Part shown: one piece after another, positions 17,677 to 25,909 of the stretch | How the letters are laid out: every line of letters starts with the position of its first letter | Numbering within the stretch: the stretch's first letter is position 1 | Assembly: GCA_963833115.1 (NCBI GenBank) | Contig: CAWHWS010000002.1 | Coordinates: 434,001-498,000, forward strand | Reading direction: 5' to 3' | Source of the DNA: Hasllibacter sp963833115 | GTDB lineage: Bacteria; Pseudomonadota; Alphaproteobacteria; Rhodobacterales; Rhodobacteraceae | DNA length: 64,000 nucleotides | Position numbers and translations under genes: made by a program | Notes under the pieces: generated by a model | The model's input: the letters and a program-made list of their open reading frames with translations, nothing else | What the model was told of the DNA's origin: nothing | The model's database searches: none

Positions 17677-19239
17677 ATGGCAATCACCAAACGGACGCTA
17701 TCGAAGGGATTGGGCGCGGTGCTCATGGCATCGGTGGCGTCCACGGCGCTCGCCTCGTCGCACCGCGAAGCGCCCGGCATCACCCTCACGCCGAAGATCG
17801 ACGGCACCGACTTCTACATGTTCCGGAGCTACGAGGCCGGGCGCGGCGGGTACACCACCCTGATCGCCAACTACCAGCCCGTGCAGGCCCCCTATGGCGG
17901 GCCGAACTACTTCACGATGGACAACAACGCGATCTACGAGATCCACATCGACAACGACGGCGACGCGGTCGAGGACATCACCTTCAAGTTCGACTTCGAC
18001 ACCTTCCTGCGCGGCGACGGCGCCGGCCAGGCGCTGGACATCGGCGGGCAGACGGTGGCGATCCCGCTGCGTCAGTCCGGCCCGATCTCCGTCGGGGACC
18101 GCAGCGCCCAGAACGAGGTCGAGACCTACACCATCGAGCGCATCGTCGGCGACCGCCGCAGCGGCGCCCGCGAGGAGGTGACGCGGCGCGGCGGCGTCAC
18201 GGGGCCGTTCCGCAAGCCCATCGACTACATCGGGACCAAGACGATCCCCGACTACGAGACCTATGCCGACGCGTTCATCTACGACGTCGACATCCCCGAA
18301 TGCGACCGGCCGGGCCGGGTGTTCGTCGGCCAGCGCGCCGAGGCGTTCGCCGTCAACCTCGGCGGCGTCTTCGATCTCGTGAACTTCGTGCCCCTGGAAG
18401 GCTCGATCGACCAGGATCGCGACAATGACGACCTCGTCGGCAAGCTCAACGTGACCTCGCTCGCGCTCGAGGTGCCGACCGAGTGCCTCGTCTCCGAGGG
18501 CAGCACGATCATCGGCGCCTGGACGACCGCGAGCCTGCCGCAGGCGCAGATCGAGGATCCCTCGCCCACCTACAACGGCACCTCGGCCTTCGGCGGCGCC
18601 TGGGTCCAGCAGTCGCGCCTGTCGGCGCCCCTGGTGAACGAGCTCGTGATCGGCCTGCCGGACAAGGACGCGTTCAACGCCTCCGAGCCGATGGACGATG
18701 CCGACCCCGAGATCGGGTTCGCGACCTACGTGACCAACCCGACGCTGCCGGCGCTCCTGGAGCTCCTGTTCGGCGTCGCGGCGCCGACCAACTTCCCGCG
18801 CGGCGACCTCGTGGCGGCGTTCCTGACCGGGGTCGACGGGCTGAACCAGCCGGCCGGCGTCACGGCGTCGGAGATGATGCGGCTCAACACCGCGATCCCC
18901 GCCACCCGGCGCAACGATCAGAGCGCGTTCGGCGTCGTGGGCGAGGATCTGGCCGGCTTCCCGAACGGCCGCCGGCCGGGCGACGACGTGGTCGACATCG
19001 CGCTCCGCGTGGTGATGGGCCGTCTGTGCCACCCGGTGCCGCTCGGCGCGGAGCTCTCGGGCGATGCCTCGATCGAGGACACGGACGCCGACCTCGTGCC
19101 GCTGGGCCTGTGCGAGAACGGTGCGGACGACGCCGAGGCGGGCGACCTGCCCTATACGGACGGCGCGCCGATCAGCGCCGCCGAGCTGCGCAACACCTTC
19201 CCGTACCTGAACACGCCGCTTCCCGGCGCGACCAACTGA
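17677..19239 (+). CDS. Exported DUF4331 family protein
   Basis: A 520-residue exported protein with a clear Sec signal peptide (basic start MAITKRTLSKG, hydrophobic core, cleavage near TALA-SSHRE). The mature N-terminus SSHREAPGITLTPKIDGTD and the block DFYMFRSYE are characteristic of DUF4331 proteins, which have no established function. The mature protein is acidic with many Asp/Asn-rich turns and a few cysteines, as expected for an extracellular or periplasmic protein. It is followed 11 bp downstream by a small lipoprotein gene, probably cotranscribed. Its position between gspO and the gsp operons makes it a candidate substrate of the type II secretion system; this is inference from context. 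Confidence 0.88.
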   Translation: MAITKRTLSKGLGAVLMASVASTALASSHREAPGITLTPKIDGTDFYMFRSYEAGRGGYTTLIANYQPVQAPYGGPNYFTMDNNAIYEIHIDNDGDAVEDITFKFDFDTFLRGDGAGQALDIGGQTVAIPLRQSGPISVGDRSAQNEVETYTIERIVGDRRSGAREEVTRRGGVTGPFRKPIDYIGTKTIPDYETYADAFIYDVDIPECDRPGRVFVGQRAEAFAVNLGGVFDLVNFVPLEGSIDQDRDNDDLVGKLNVTSLALEVPTECLVSEGSTIIGAWTTASLPQAQIEDPSPTYNGTSAFGGAWVQQSRLSAPLVNELVIGLPDKDAFNASEPMDDADPEIGFATYVTNPTLPALLELLFGVAAPTNFPRGDLVAAFLTGVDGLNQPAGVTASEMMRLNTAIPATRRNDQSAFGVVGEDLAGFPNGRRPGDDVVDIALRVVMGRLCHPVPLGAELSGDASIEDTDADLVPLGLCENGADDAEAGDLPYTDGAPISAAELRNTFPYLNTPLPGATN

Positions 19240-19250
19240 TCGGAGAGGAC

Positions 19251-19484
19251 ATGAGCATGCGATACTCAAGAGTGCGGCTCGGCCTCGCCATGGCCGGCCT
19301 CGTCGTCCTCGTCGCGGCCTGCGACAGCGACAACGACGGCGGAACCGCGGGCGCGAACGGCATCGACAGCCTCGGGGACGATTTCGGGCGCGCCTTCGCG
19401 GCCGATCCGAACTCGGACCCGGTCGACGCCCAGGACGTCAGCCTCACGCTGACCCCGACGATCGAGCCCTTCGACCCGACCTGA
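19251..19484 (+). CDS. Small lipoprotein downstream of DUF4331
   Basis: A 77-residue protein with an N-terminal lipoprotein signal: basic MSMRYSRVR, a hydrophobic core, and a lipobox ending VAAC at about residue 23. The mature part is short, acidic and Asp/Asn/Pro-rich (DSDNDGG onward), with no known domain. An Asp at position +2 after the lipidated Cys would, by the enterobacterial rule, suggest inner-membrane retention; whether that rule holds here is unknown. A GGAGAGGA-like ribosome binding site precedes ATG 19251. It is probably cotranscribed with the DUF4331 gene and may anchor or assist that protein. Confidence 0.75.
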   Translation: MSMRYSRVRLGLAMAGLVVLVAACDSDNDGGTAGANGIDSLGDDFGRAFAADPNSDPVDAQDVSLTLTPTIEPFDPT

Positions 19485-19505
19485 TCGGCTCACCCTGCCA
19501 AGACC

Positions 19506-19532
19506 CGGCGCGGCCCCATGTGGGCCGCGCCG
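19506..19532. terminator. Perfect 11-bp GC hairpin between convergent genes
   Basis: Inverted repeat CGGCGCGGCCC / GGGCCGCGCCG around a 5-base loop, in the 70-bp gap between the lipoprotein gene (plus) and gspK (minus). It has no T-tract, but position and symmetry fit a bidirectional transcription terminator or RNA-stabilising stem. Confidence 0.65.
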
Positions 19533-19554
19533 ATCACGTCGAGGCCAGCCCGCG

Positions 19555-20433
19555 TCAATCGAGGCCCTCGGGCGGCGGTGGCCGCACGCCCGGAGCGGGA
19601 CCGAACGCGCGCCGCTCGACCATCACGATGGGCGCCTCGCCCCGCGCGTCCCGCCGCAGGCGGCTGCGCAGCTCGACCACCGCCCCATCCACCTCCGAGA
19701 CCGCCGTGACGTCCCAGGCGTCCGACGTGAACCCGCTGCCGGGCGGCATGACGACGCCCGCCCTCGCCAGGTCGGCCGCGTCCAGGAACCCCCGTTCGGC
19801 GCGTCGCCGCATCAGCATCTCCGCCGCCCGCGCGTCCCCGAGCAGCGCGCCGAGGATCAGCGGACCCGCCGCGTTCAGGTTGATCGCGCCCTCCGGCGGG
19901 GCCATAGCCGTAACGTGCGGGGCGAGCAGGGCCGCCTCCTCCTCCGAGAGACCGAGCGAGGTCAGCTCCGACGCGTCGGCCAACGGCCCGCGCTCCGCCA
20001 GGCCGGAGACGACGCGCGCGGCGGCCGGCCCCTCGAGCCCGGCCGCCGCCGCGATGCGCGAGAAGGCCTGCACGTCGGCGATTCGCCGCTCGGCGAGGCG
20101 GTTCACGTCGTAGCGCGCGTTGGCGTCCTGCACGTCGACGGAGAAGCGCCCGCTCTCCAGCACGGCCTCCCGCTGGAGCACGCTCGCCCAGGGCTCACCC
20201 AGGTGATCGGCCTCCGGCGCCTCCATCATGTCGCGGCGCAGGGCGACCATGACCGACGCCTCGGCCCCGAGGGCCAGCTCGCGCGCCTGCGCGACGTTCG
20301 CCGCCTGCCGCGCCCGGTCGATGGCCCGGTCCTGCGCGGTCAGCATCAGGGCGACGATCCCGGCGGCGATGGCGAGCACCACCAGGACGTTGACGAGCAC
20401 GATCCCGTCCTCGCGCGCGCGCGCGCCGCTCAC
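19555..20433 (-). CDS. gspK: Type II secretion minor pseudopilin GspK
   Basis: A 292-residue protein and the last gene of the K block. The N-terminus reads EDGIVLVNVLVVLAIAAGI: a prepilin leader ending in Gly followed by a hydrophobic helix in which the usual Glu5 of pseudopilins is absent, as typical for GspK at the pseudopilus tip. The large globular part (ARYDVNRLAERR; INLNAAGPLIL, the NxNxA-type block) matches the GspK helix-hairpin-helix region. The GTG start at 20433 overlaps the TGA of gspJ. It is expected to cap the pseudopilus with GspI and GspJ. Confidence 0.9.
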   Translation of the reverse strand: MSGARAREDGIVLVNVLVVLAIAAGIVALMLTAQDRAIDRARQAANVAQARELALGAEASVMVALRRDMMEAPEADHLGEPWASVLQREAVLESGRFSVDVQDANARYDVNRLAERRIADVQAFSRIAAAAGLEGPAAARVVSGLAERGPLADASELTSLGLSEEEAALLAPHVTAMAPPEGAINLNAAGPLILGALLGDARAAEMLMRRRAERGFLDAADLARAGVVMPPGSGFTSDAWDVTAVSEVDGAVVELRSRLRRDARGEAPIVMVERRAFGPAPGVRPPPPEGLD

Positions 20434-20966
20434 GACCCGGGCGGCGCGGTCATGCCGGGCGTGGCCCGGAACACGCGGCGCACCGCGGCGCCGCCCGGCC
20501 CCTCGAGCGACACGCGCAGGTCCACGCCGATGGCGCCCGCTCCCGCGTCCGGCACCGGCCAGGATTCGTGCCAGGCCAGCGCCGCGTCGAGCACCCGCCA
20601 TTCGGCTGCCGTCACGCCCTGCAGCAGCGCCTGGTCGACCTCGGCCGCGCCGGTCCGGCGCAGGAGCATCCCGTCCTCGACCCGGTAGGACGTCGTCGCC
20701 GGCCCGGCGGCGAGGGCCAGGCCGGCGTCGTCCAGTCGCAGGGTGCCGGCCTCGGCTGCGAGCACGTCCCGTCCGATGACCAGGAAGGCCCGGTCGATGT
20801 CGGCATGGCGGTCGAGCCCCGCCTCCGTGGCGCGGTCGACGCGCAGGATCGCGTCCAGCATCGTCAGGCCCGCCACCCCGATCAGGGCGCACAGCGCCAG
20901 CGCCACCAGCATCTCGACCAAGGTGACGCCCGCCTGCGGATCGCGGCCGCCCGGCCCCGGGGTCAT
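20430..20966 (-). CDS. gspJ: Type II secretion minor pseudopilin GspJ
   Basis: A 178-residue pseudopilin. The prepilin processing site is seen as PQAG-VTLVEMLVALALCALIG, with Gly at -1 and Glu at +5 of the mature helix. The remainder (DRAFLVIGRDVLAAE; EWRVLDAALAWHESWP) fits the GspJ globular domain of the pseudopilus tip complex. The ATG at 20966 lies directly at the natural stop of the upstream LpoA-like gene (ATGA), but that gene is frameshifted in this sequence. The stop overlaps the gspK start. It is cleaved by the prepilin peptidase at 17109-17582 by inference. Confidence 0.88.
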   Translation of the reverse strand: MTPGPGGRDPQAGVTLVEMLVALALCALIGVAGLTMLDAILRVDRATEAGLDRHADIDRAFLVIGRDVLAAEAGTLRLDDAGLALAAGPATTSYRVEDGMLLRRTGAAEVDQALLQGVTAAEWRVLDAALAWHESWPVPDAGAGAIGVDLRVSLEGPGGAAVRRVFRATPGMTAPPGS

Positions 20967-22076
20967 GCGCTCGGCGTGCCGAGCACGGAGACGGCGCCGC
21001 CCTCCACTCCGAGGATCGCCAGCCTGCGCTCCAAGCCGGCCGCCCGGCAGGAATCGGTAGGGGCCGAGCACGCCGGTGAAGCCCTCGTCCCGCAGGAGGC
21101 CGCCGCGGTCCTGCTGCTCCAGCCGGCCGAGGATGCGCGCCATCTCGACCGCGTCGAAGACCAGTCCGGCGACGATCCCGGCCCGCTCGCCGCGCTCCTC
21201 GAGGGCGCGGGCGAAGGGCGCGAAGCGCAGAGGGTCGGGCGCCGCGTACCAGGCGCCGTCCAGCTCGGACCGGCTCGCGAGGTCGAGCTGCGACCACTGG
21301 ACGGAACCGAGGACCCGCGCGCCGACCCCGCGGGCGGCGGCGGCGAGCCCGGCGAGCTCGGGCCCCGCGCCCGGCAGGTAGATCGCCTGCGGAGCGCTGG
21401 CGGCGTAGGCGGCGGCGATGGCGCGGCCCTCCGAGGCGACGATCGTCTCGCGCAGCGTCACCCCGGCCCCGTCCGCGACCGCGCGGGCGCCCTCCACGGC
21501 GCGCTCCCCGAACTGCCCGGGGGGCACGACGATGCCGATGTCGGTGAGGCCGCGCGAGGCCGCGAAGGCGAGGACCGCGCTCGCGGAATGGCGCGGCGTC
21601 ACGCCGTAGACGAAGGTCCCGCCCCCGGCCAGCGCGTCGTCGTTGCTGAGCGTGACGACCGGGATGCCGCGCGGCACCGCTTCGGCGACGGCGCGGGCCT
21701 GCTCGGAGAAGAGCGGGCCGAGGATCATCCGCGCGCCGGCCGCGATGCCCGCGGTCGCGGCGCGCACGGCGCTTTCGGCGTCGTCCCCGGAATCCAGCAC
21801 CTCGATCTCGGCGCCGAGGCCGACGGTGGTGCCGCCCAAGGTTGCGGCCTCGCGAAGGGTCTGGCCTAACGACGCGCGCGGGCCCGTCAGCGGCAGGAGC
21901 AGCGCCGCCCGTCCGCGGGCGTTCGGGTCGGGCAGGCGCTCGCCGAACGCCGCCCCGCAACCGCCGAGCGCGAGGGTCGAGCATCCGCCCAGCACCCCCA
22001 TCAGGACGCCGCGCCGGCCGGGGCGCAGGGCTCGCCCGCCGGGTCCGGGGCGCGGCGGTGGCGCTGCTCGTCGCAT
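20963..22076 (-). pseudogene. LpoA/periplasmic-binding-fold lipoprotein with apparent +1 frameshift
   Basis: About 370 residues of a type I periplasmic binding fold related to penicillin-binding-protein activators and Leu/Ile/Val-binding proteins: ALLLPLTGPRASLGQTLREA, ILGPLFSEQARAVAE, IPVVTLSNDDAL, GIVVPPGQFGERAVEGA. The N-terminus has an RR-containing leader and a lipobox near LALGGC; the ATG at 22076 is preferred, with an internal ATG at 22001 possible. The frame is lost near 21035-21044. Removing one C in GGCGGCCGG restores LPGGGLERRLAILGVE and a stop whose TGA overlaps the gspJ ATG. This is either a sequencing error or a recent inactivating insertion. The first-listed gene of the J-K block. 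Confidence 0.75.
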
Positions 22077-22726
22077 GTGCGATCCTTCCGGTGGCGGCGG
22101 GCGTGGCGCTCTGGACCATGCCCGCCGCCACGTTAGCACGCCTCCTGGACCTGCCGCCACAGGTGCTCGCGGTCGAGGGATACGCGCGGGACGGCCGCGC
22201 TCGGCTGGAAGGGGGCTACGTCCTGGGCTGGTCGCTCCGCCCTCGGGACCTGGCCCGCTTCGCGATCGGGGCGGACGTGGCGCTCGCCGGGCCGGACAGC
22301 GCGGTGGACGCGGTCGCGAGACTGACGCCCGTCCGGTGGGCCGTGCGGGACGTGGCCGGGCGGGCCGGGTCGGGCCTCTTGCGCCTCGCGCCGGGCCTCG
22401 GGCTCGATTGCGACGGCCGGGCGAGCATCGAGGTGCCCGTGATCGAATGGTCGCGCGCGGCGATCCGCGCGAACGGCGCGATCGACGTCGCCACCGGCAC
22501 CTGCCGGGCGAACGGCCGGGAGGTGCCGCTGCCCGCGACGCGGATCGTGCTGGAACAGGACGGGGACGCGGCGCGGGCGATCGCGCGGGCCGAGGACGGG
22601 ACCGTCCTGGCCAGCCTGCGCGTGACGCCGGCACGCCGCGCGACCATCCGCGTGGAGCCCGCCGGCGCCGTGCTGGTGCCTGGAATGCCGAGCGGCGCGG
22701 CGACCACGCTGGATTTGCCGTTCTGA
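22058..22726 (+). CDS. gspN: Type II secretion protein N (GspN)-like
   Basis: About 222 residues. A single N-terminal membrane helix (LLVACAILPVAAGVALW) is followed by a periplasmic domain in which RLEGGYVLGWSLRPRDLARF and the repeated beta-type segments match the GspN family, a bitopic accessory of the type II secretion assembly. The start is uncertain: GTG 22058 is the only plausible in-frame start near the helix, and it would overlap the 5' end of the divergent LpoA-like gene by 19 bp. It ends 10 bp before the convergent gspF stop. Assignment rests on domain flavour plus context. Confidence 0.7.
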   Translation: MALLVACAILPVAAGVALWTMPAATLARLLDLPPQVLAVEGYARDGRARLEGGYVLGWSLRPRDLARFAIGADVALAGPDSAVDAVARLTPVRWAVRDVAGRAGSGLLRLAPGLGLDCDGRASIEVPVIEWSRAAIRANGAIDVATGTCRANGREVPLPATRIVLEQDGDAARAIARAEDGTVLASLRVTPARRATIRVEPAGAVLVPGMPSGAATTLDLPF

Positions 22727-22735
22727 CGGCCGCGC

Positions 22736-23950
22736 TCAGCCGACGAGCTGGTTCAGCCCCATGATCGGCAAGAGGATCGCGAGCACCAGCAGCATCACCA
22801 CCCCGCCCATCAGGAGGAGCACGCCCGGCTCGACCAGGCCGACGATGGTCGCGACCTTCGCCTCGATGCTGCGCCCCTGCTGCTCGGCCGCGCGGGTCAG
22901 GCTCTCGCCGAGCTTGCCGCTCGCCTCGCCGCTCGCCACCATCGCGACGAGCATCGATGGCCAGACCTCCGTCTCGCCCATCGCGCGGGCCATCGGGGCG
23001 CCCTCTCGTACGCGGGCCGCGACGCGCTCGGCGGCGCTGCGGACGTGCAGGTTCGAGACCGTCGCGGCAGAGGCCACCAGCGCTTCGTGGAGCGGCACCC
23101 GGCTGACGACGAGGGTCGCGAGGGTCGCCGCGTACTGCGCGGCCGCGACCTGCCGGACCAGGACGCCGAGGCCCGGCGCGCCCGCGAGCGCGCGGTGCCA
23201 TCGCCGGCGGTAGGCGGGCGCCCGCAGCAGCGCGAGGCCCGCCAGGACCAGGACCGCGAGCCCGCCGGCCAGGGCGAGGCCGTAGGCTCCGATCCATTCC
23301 GAGAGGGCGATGAGCGACCGGGTGAGGAGCGGCAAGTCCGCCCCCCGCGCCGTGAAGACGCGGACGATGTCGGGCACGACGAAGGTCAGGAGCGAGACGA
23401 TCACCGCCAGCGACACGGCGCCCAGCAGAGCGGGATACAGGAGCGCGAGCTGGACCGTCTGACGGTTCTGGGCCCGCCGCTCCACGTGGTCGGCCAGGCG
23501 GTCGAGCACCTGCCCGAGCCGGCCCGATCCCTCGCCCGCGCGCACCGAGGCGCGGTAGAACTGGTCGAACACGCGCGGATGCTCGTCGAGGGCGGCGGCG
23601 AGGCTGCGCCCGTCGAGGACCGAGGCGCGCAGGTTCGACGTCAGGGTCGAGATCCGCGCCTGCCCGCGCTGGTCGGCGATGGTGCGGAGCGCCTCCTCGA
23701 CCCTGACGCCGGCGCCGACCAGGGTGGCGATCTGGCGCGTCAGCAGGACGACGGCGCGCGCGCCGACGCGGGGCGCGCCGCCCGCGGGCCGCGGGCCCGC
23801 CGCGGCGCCGGCCATGGTCCGCTCGACCGAGATCGGCAGGAGCGAGCGCTCACGGAGCAGGCGTCGCGCGGCCGGCGCGCTCGCCGCCTCGATCACGCCG
23901 CGGGCGGCGCGGCCCCGCCCGTCGACGGCGCGGTAGGCGAAGGCGCTCAA
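22736..23950 (-). CDS. gspF: Type II secretion inner-membrane platform protein GspF
   Basis: A 404-residue polytopic protein with two copies of the T2SSF domain (about 70-190 and 275-395) and three hydrophobic helices (ALLYPALLGAVSLAVIVSLL; AYGLALAGGLAVLVLAGLAL; LLLMGGVVMLLVLAILLP). Repeat-specific blocks include VRAGEGSGRLGQVL and MVASGEASGKLGESL, which are diagnostic. The N-terminus FAYRAVDGRGRAARGVIEA is the usual cytoplasmic start. The start codon is TTG, 4 bp after the gspE stop, indicating translational coupling. It connects GspE to GspL/M in the inner membrane. Confidence 0.93.
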   Translation of the reverse strand: MSAFAYRAVDGRGRAARGVIEAASAPAARRLLRERSLLPISVERTMAGAAAGPRPAGGAPRVGARAVVLLTRQIATLVGAGVRVEEALRTIADQRGQARISTLTSNLRASVLDGRSLAAALDEHPRVFDQFYRASVRAGEGSGRLGQVLDRLADHVERRAQNRQTVQLALLYPALLGAVSLAVIVSLLTFVVPDIVRVFTARGADLPLLTRSLIALSEWIGAYGLALAGGLAVLVLAGLALLRAPAYRRRWHRALAGAPGLGVLVRQVAAAQYAATLATLVVSRVPLHEALVASAATVSNLHVRSAAERVAARVREGAPMARAMGETEVWPSMLVAMVASGEASGKLGESLTRAAEQQGRSIEAKVATIVGLVEPGVLLLMGGVVMLLVLAILLPIMGLNQLVG

Positions 23951-23954
23951 GCGA

Positions 23955-25442
23955 TCATCCCGCGTCGTCCGCGACCACGTCCACCCGGACGGCGCGGACG
24001 ACCTCCTCCACGGTGGTCAGGCCCGCGCGCAGCTTGGCGGCCCCGTCCTCGAGGATGCCCGGCCCGTGCCGGCGGGCCTCGCGCGCGAGCGTGGCCTCGG
24101 ACGCGCCGTCGTGGATCAGGCGCTCGAGCTCGGCATCGGTCTCGATCACCTCGTAGATCGGCAGGCGTCCGCGATAGCCCTGCCCGCCGCAGGCCTCGCA
24201 CCCCGCCGCTCGGCGCACCTCCTCGCCGGCCGCGACCGCGCCCGAGAGGGTCGCCGCCTCCCCGTCCGTCACGCGGTGCGGGGCGGCGCAGGCGGGGCAC
24301 AGCCGGCGCACCAGCCTCTGCGCCACCAGCCCGCGCAGCATGGGCGCCATCAGGAACCGCTCCACCCCCATGTCGACCAGGCGGCCGACCGCGCCGATCG
24401 CGGTGTTGGTGTGGAGCGTAGAGAGGACGAGGTGGCCCGTCATCGCGCTCTCGACGGCGATGCGCGCGGTCTCGCCGTCCCGGATCTCGCCGACCATGAT
24501 GACGTCCGGGTCCTGGCGCAGGATGGCGCGCAGGCCGCGGGCGAAGGTGAGCTCCGTGCGCGGGTCGACCTGCATCTGGCCGACGCCGTCCATCGCGTAC
24601 TCGATCGGGTCCTCGACCGTCATGATGTTGCGCGAGCGGTCGTTGAGCCGGTCCAGCGCGGCGTAGAGCGTCGTCGTCTTGCCCGAGCCGGTCGGCCCCG
24701 TGACCAGGAGCAGCCCGTCGGGCCGGGCGAGGATGCGCTCGAAGGCGCGCAGGTCGCGCTCCGACATGCCGAGATGGGCGAGGCCCATCCGCGTCTGACC
24801 ACGGTCGAGGAGGCGCATCACCACCCGCTCGCCGTATTGCGAGGGGATCGTCGAGAGGCGCACGTCGAGCTCGTAGCCGCCGACGCGCAGCGACACGCGC
24901 CCGTCCTGCGGCAGGCGCTTCTCGGCGATGTCGAGCCGGCCCATGACCTTTAGGCGGCTGACGAGCAGGGGCGCGAGCGCGCGCTTGGGCTGGATCACCT
25001 CGCGCAGGACGCCGTCGACGCGGAAGCGCACCACGAGGCGGCGCTCCTCCATCTCGACGTGGATGTCGGAGGCGCCCTCCTTCACCGCCTCCAGGAGGAG
25101 GGCGTTGATGAGGCGGACGACCGGCGCGCTGTCGTTCTGATCGAGGAGGTCGTCGACCGAGGCCGCGCTCTCGGCGAGCGAGTGCAGGTCGTCGTCGGCG
25201 GCCGCGGCGACCTCGGCGGCCTCGCTGGCGCTGTCGCGGTAGATCGCGCCGAGCGCGGCCTCGAAGGCGGCCGCATCCAGCGGCTCGAACCGGGCCAGCC
25301 CGCCGGCCGCGCGCTGCGCCTCGAGCAGCGCCTCGAGCGGGGCGTCGGCGCGGTGGCGGATCACGGGGCCGTCGCCCGTGGCCATGAGGACCGCGCCGTT
25401 CTGGTTGGCGAAGCCGTAGGCGAGGCGGACAGATGGGTTCAC
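23955..25442 (-). CDS. gspE: Type II secretion ATPase GspE
   Basis: A 495-residue secretion ATPase that powers pseudopilus assembly. Motifs: Walker A GPTGSGKT (249-256), Asp box around TVEDPIEYAMDGVGQMQV, Walker B DVIMVGEIRDGETA (about 313-326) and His box GHLVLSTLHTN. A tetracysteine zinc motif is visible as CPAC (382-385) and CEAC (415-418). The N1 domain is short for the family. The GTG start at 25442 overlaps the TGA of gspM (GTGA). Longer in-frame extension shadows gspM and is rejected. It belongs to the minus-strand L-M-E-F operon. Confidence 0.95.
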   Translation of the reverse strand: MNPSVRLAYGFANQNGAVLMATGDGPVIRHRADAPLEALLEAQRAAGGLARFEPLDAAAFEAALGAIYRDSASEAAEVAAAADDDLHSLAESAASVDDLLDQNDSAPVVRLINALLLEAVKEGASDIHVEMEERRLVVRFRVDGVLREVIQPKRALAPLLVSRLKVMGRLDIAEKRLPQDGRVSLRVGGYELDVRLSTIPSQYGERVVMRLLDRGQTRMGLAHLGMSERDLRAFERILARPDGLLLVTGPTGSGKTTTLYAALDRLNDRSRNIMTVEDPIEYAMDGVGQMQVDPRTELTFARGLRAILRQDPDVIMVGEIRDGETARIAVESAMTGHLVLSTLHTNTAIGAVGRLVDMGVERFLMAPMLRGLVAQRLVRRLCPACAAPHRVTDGEAATLSGAVAAGEEVRRAAGCEACGGQGYRGRLPIYEVIETDAELERLIHDGASEATLAREARRHGPGILEDGAAKLRAGLTTVEEVVRAVRVDVVADDAG

Positions 25443-25909
25443 GACGCGTCCTCCAGCTCGAGCCGGGCCGAGACGATGCCGGGGGCCGGTCGGCGGTCCA
25501 GCGCGATCCCGATGAGGCGCATGCCCTCGGTCCGTTCCATCGCGGCGATCCACTCGATGACCGCCTCGAACGGGGCCTCGTCCACCAGCGCCGTCAAAGC
25601 ATCGCCGCGCGGCTCCAGGCGGGCCAGGGCGATGCTCGCCGCCTGCGCGCTGCGCGTCACGCGCGTCGAGATCGTGCCCTCCGCGGCGGGCACGGCCGGC
25701 ACGGGAACGGCATCGGCGGGGTGACGGTCGAGCGCCGCCTGTATCGTCAGGGCGTCCGCGATACGGACGCGCAGCGCCTCGCGGTCGCGCTGGAGCGGCT
25801 GCCACAGCAGGGTCCAGCCGAGGAGGACGAGGGCGAGCGGCACGGCACCCAGGACCAGCCGGCGCTCGCGCGGCGTCAGGTTCGCGAGCGCGGTCACGGC
25901 CCCGGTCAT
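25439..25909 (-). CDS. gspM: Type II secretion protein GspM
   Basis: A 156-residue bitopic inner-membrane protein. A short cytoplasmic start (NLTPRERRLVLGA, the typical GspM opening) is followed by a helix LALVLLGWTLLWQP and a ferredoxin-like periplasmic part ending SARLELEDAS. GspM partners GspL to form the platform that carries GspE. Both ends overlap neighbours (ATGA with gspL, GTGA with gspE). The sequence family is weakly conserved, so the call relies on the opening motif plus its place between gspL and gspE. Confidence 0.87.
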   Translation of the reverse strand: MTGAVTALANLTPRERRLVLGAVPLALVLLGWTLLWQPLQRDREALRVRIADALTIQAALDRHPADAVPVPAVPAAEGTISTRVTRSAQAASIALARLEPRGDALTALVDEAPFEAVIEWIAAMERTEGMRLIGIALDRRPAPGIVSARLELEDAS

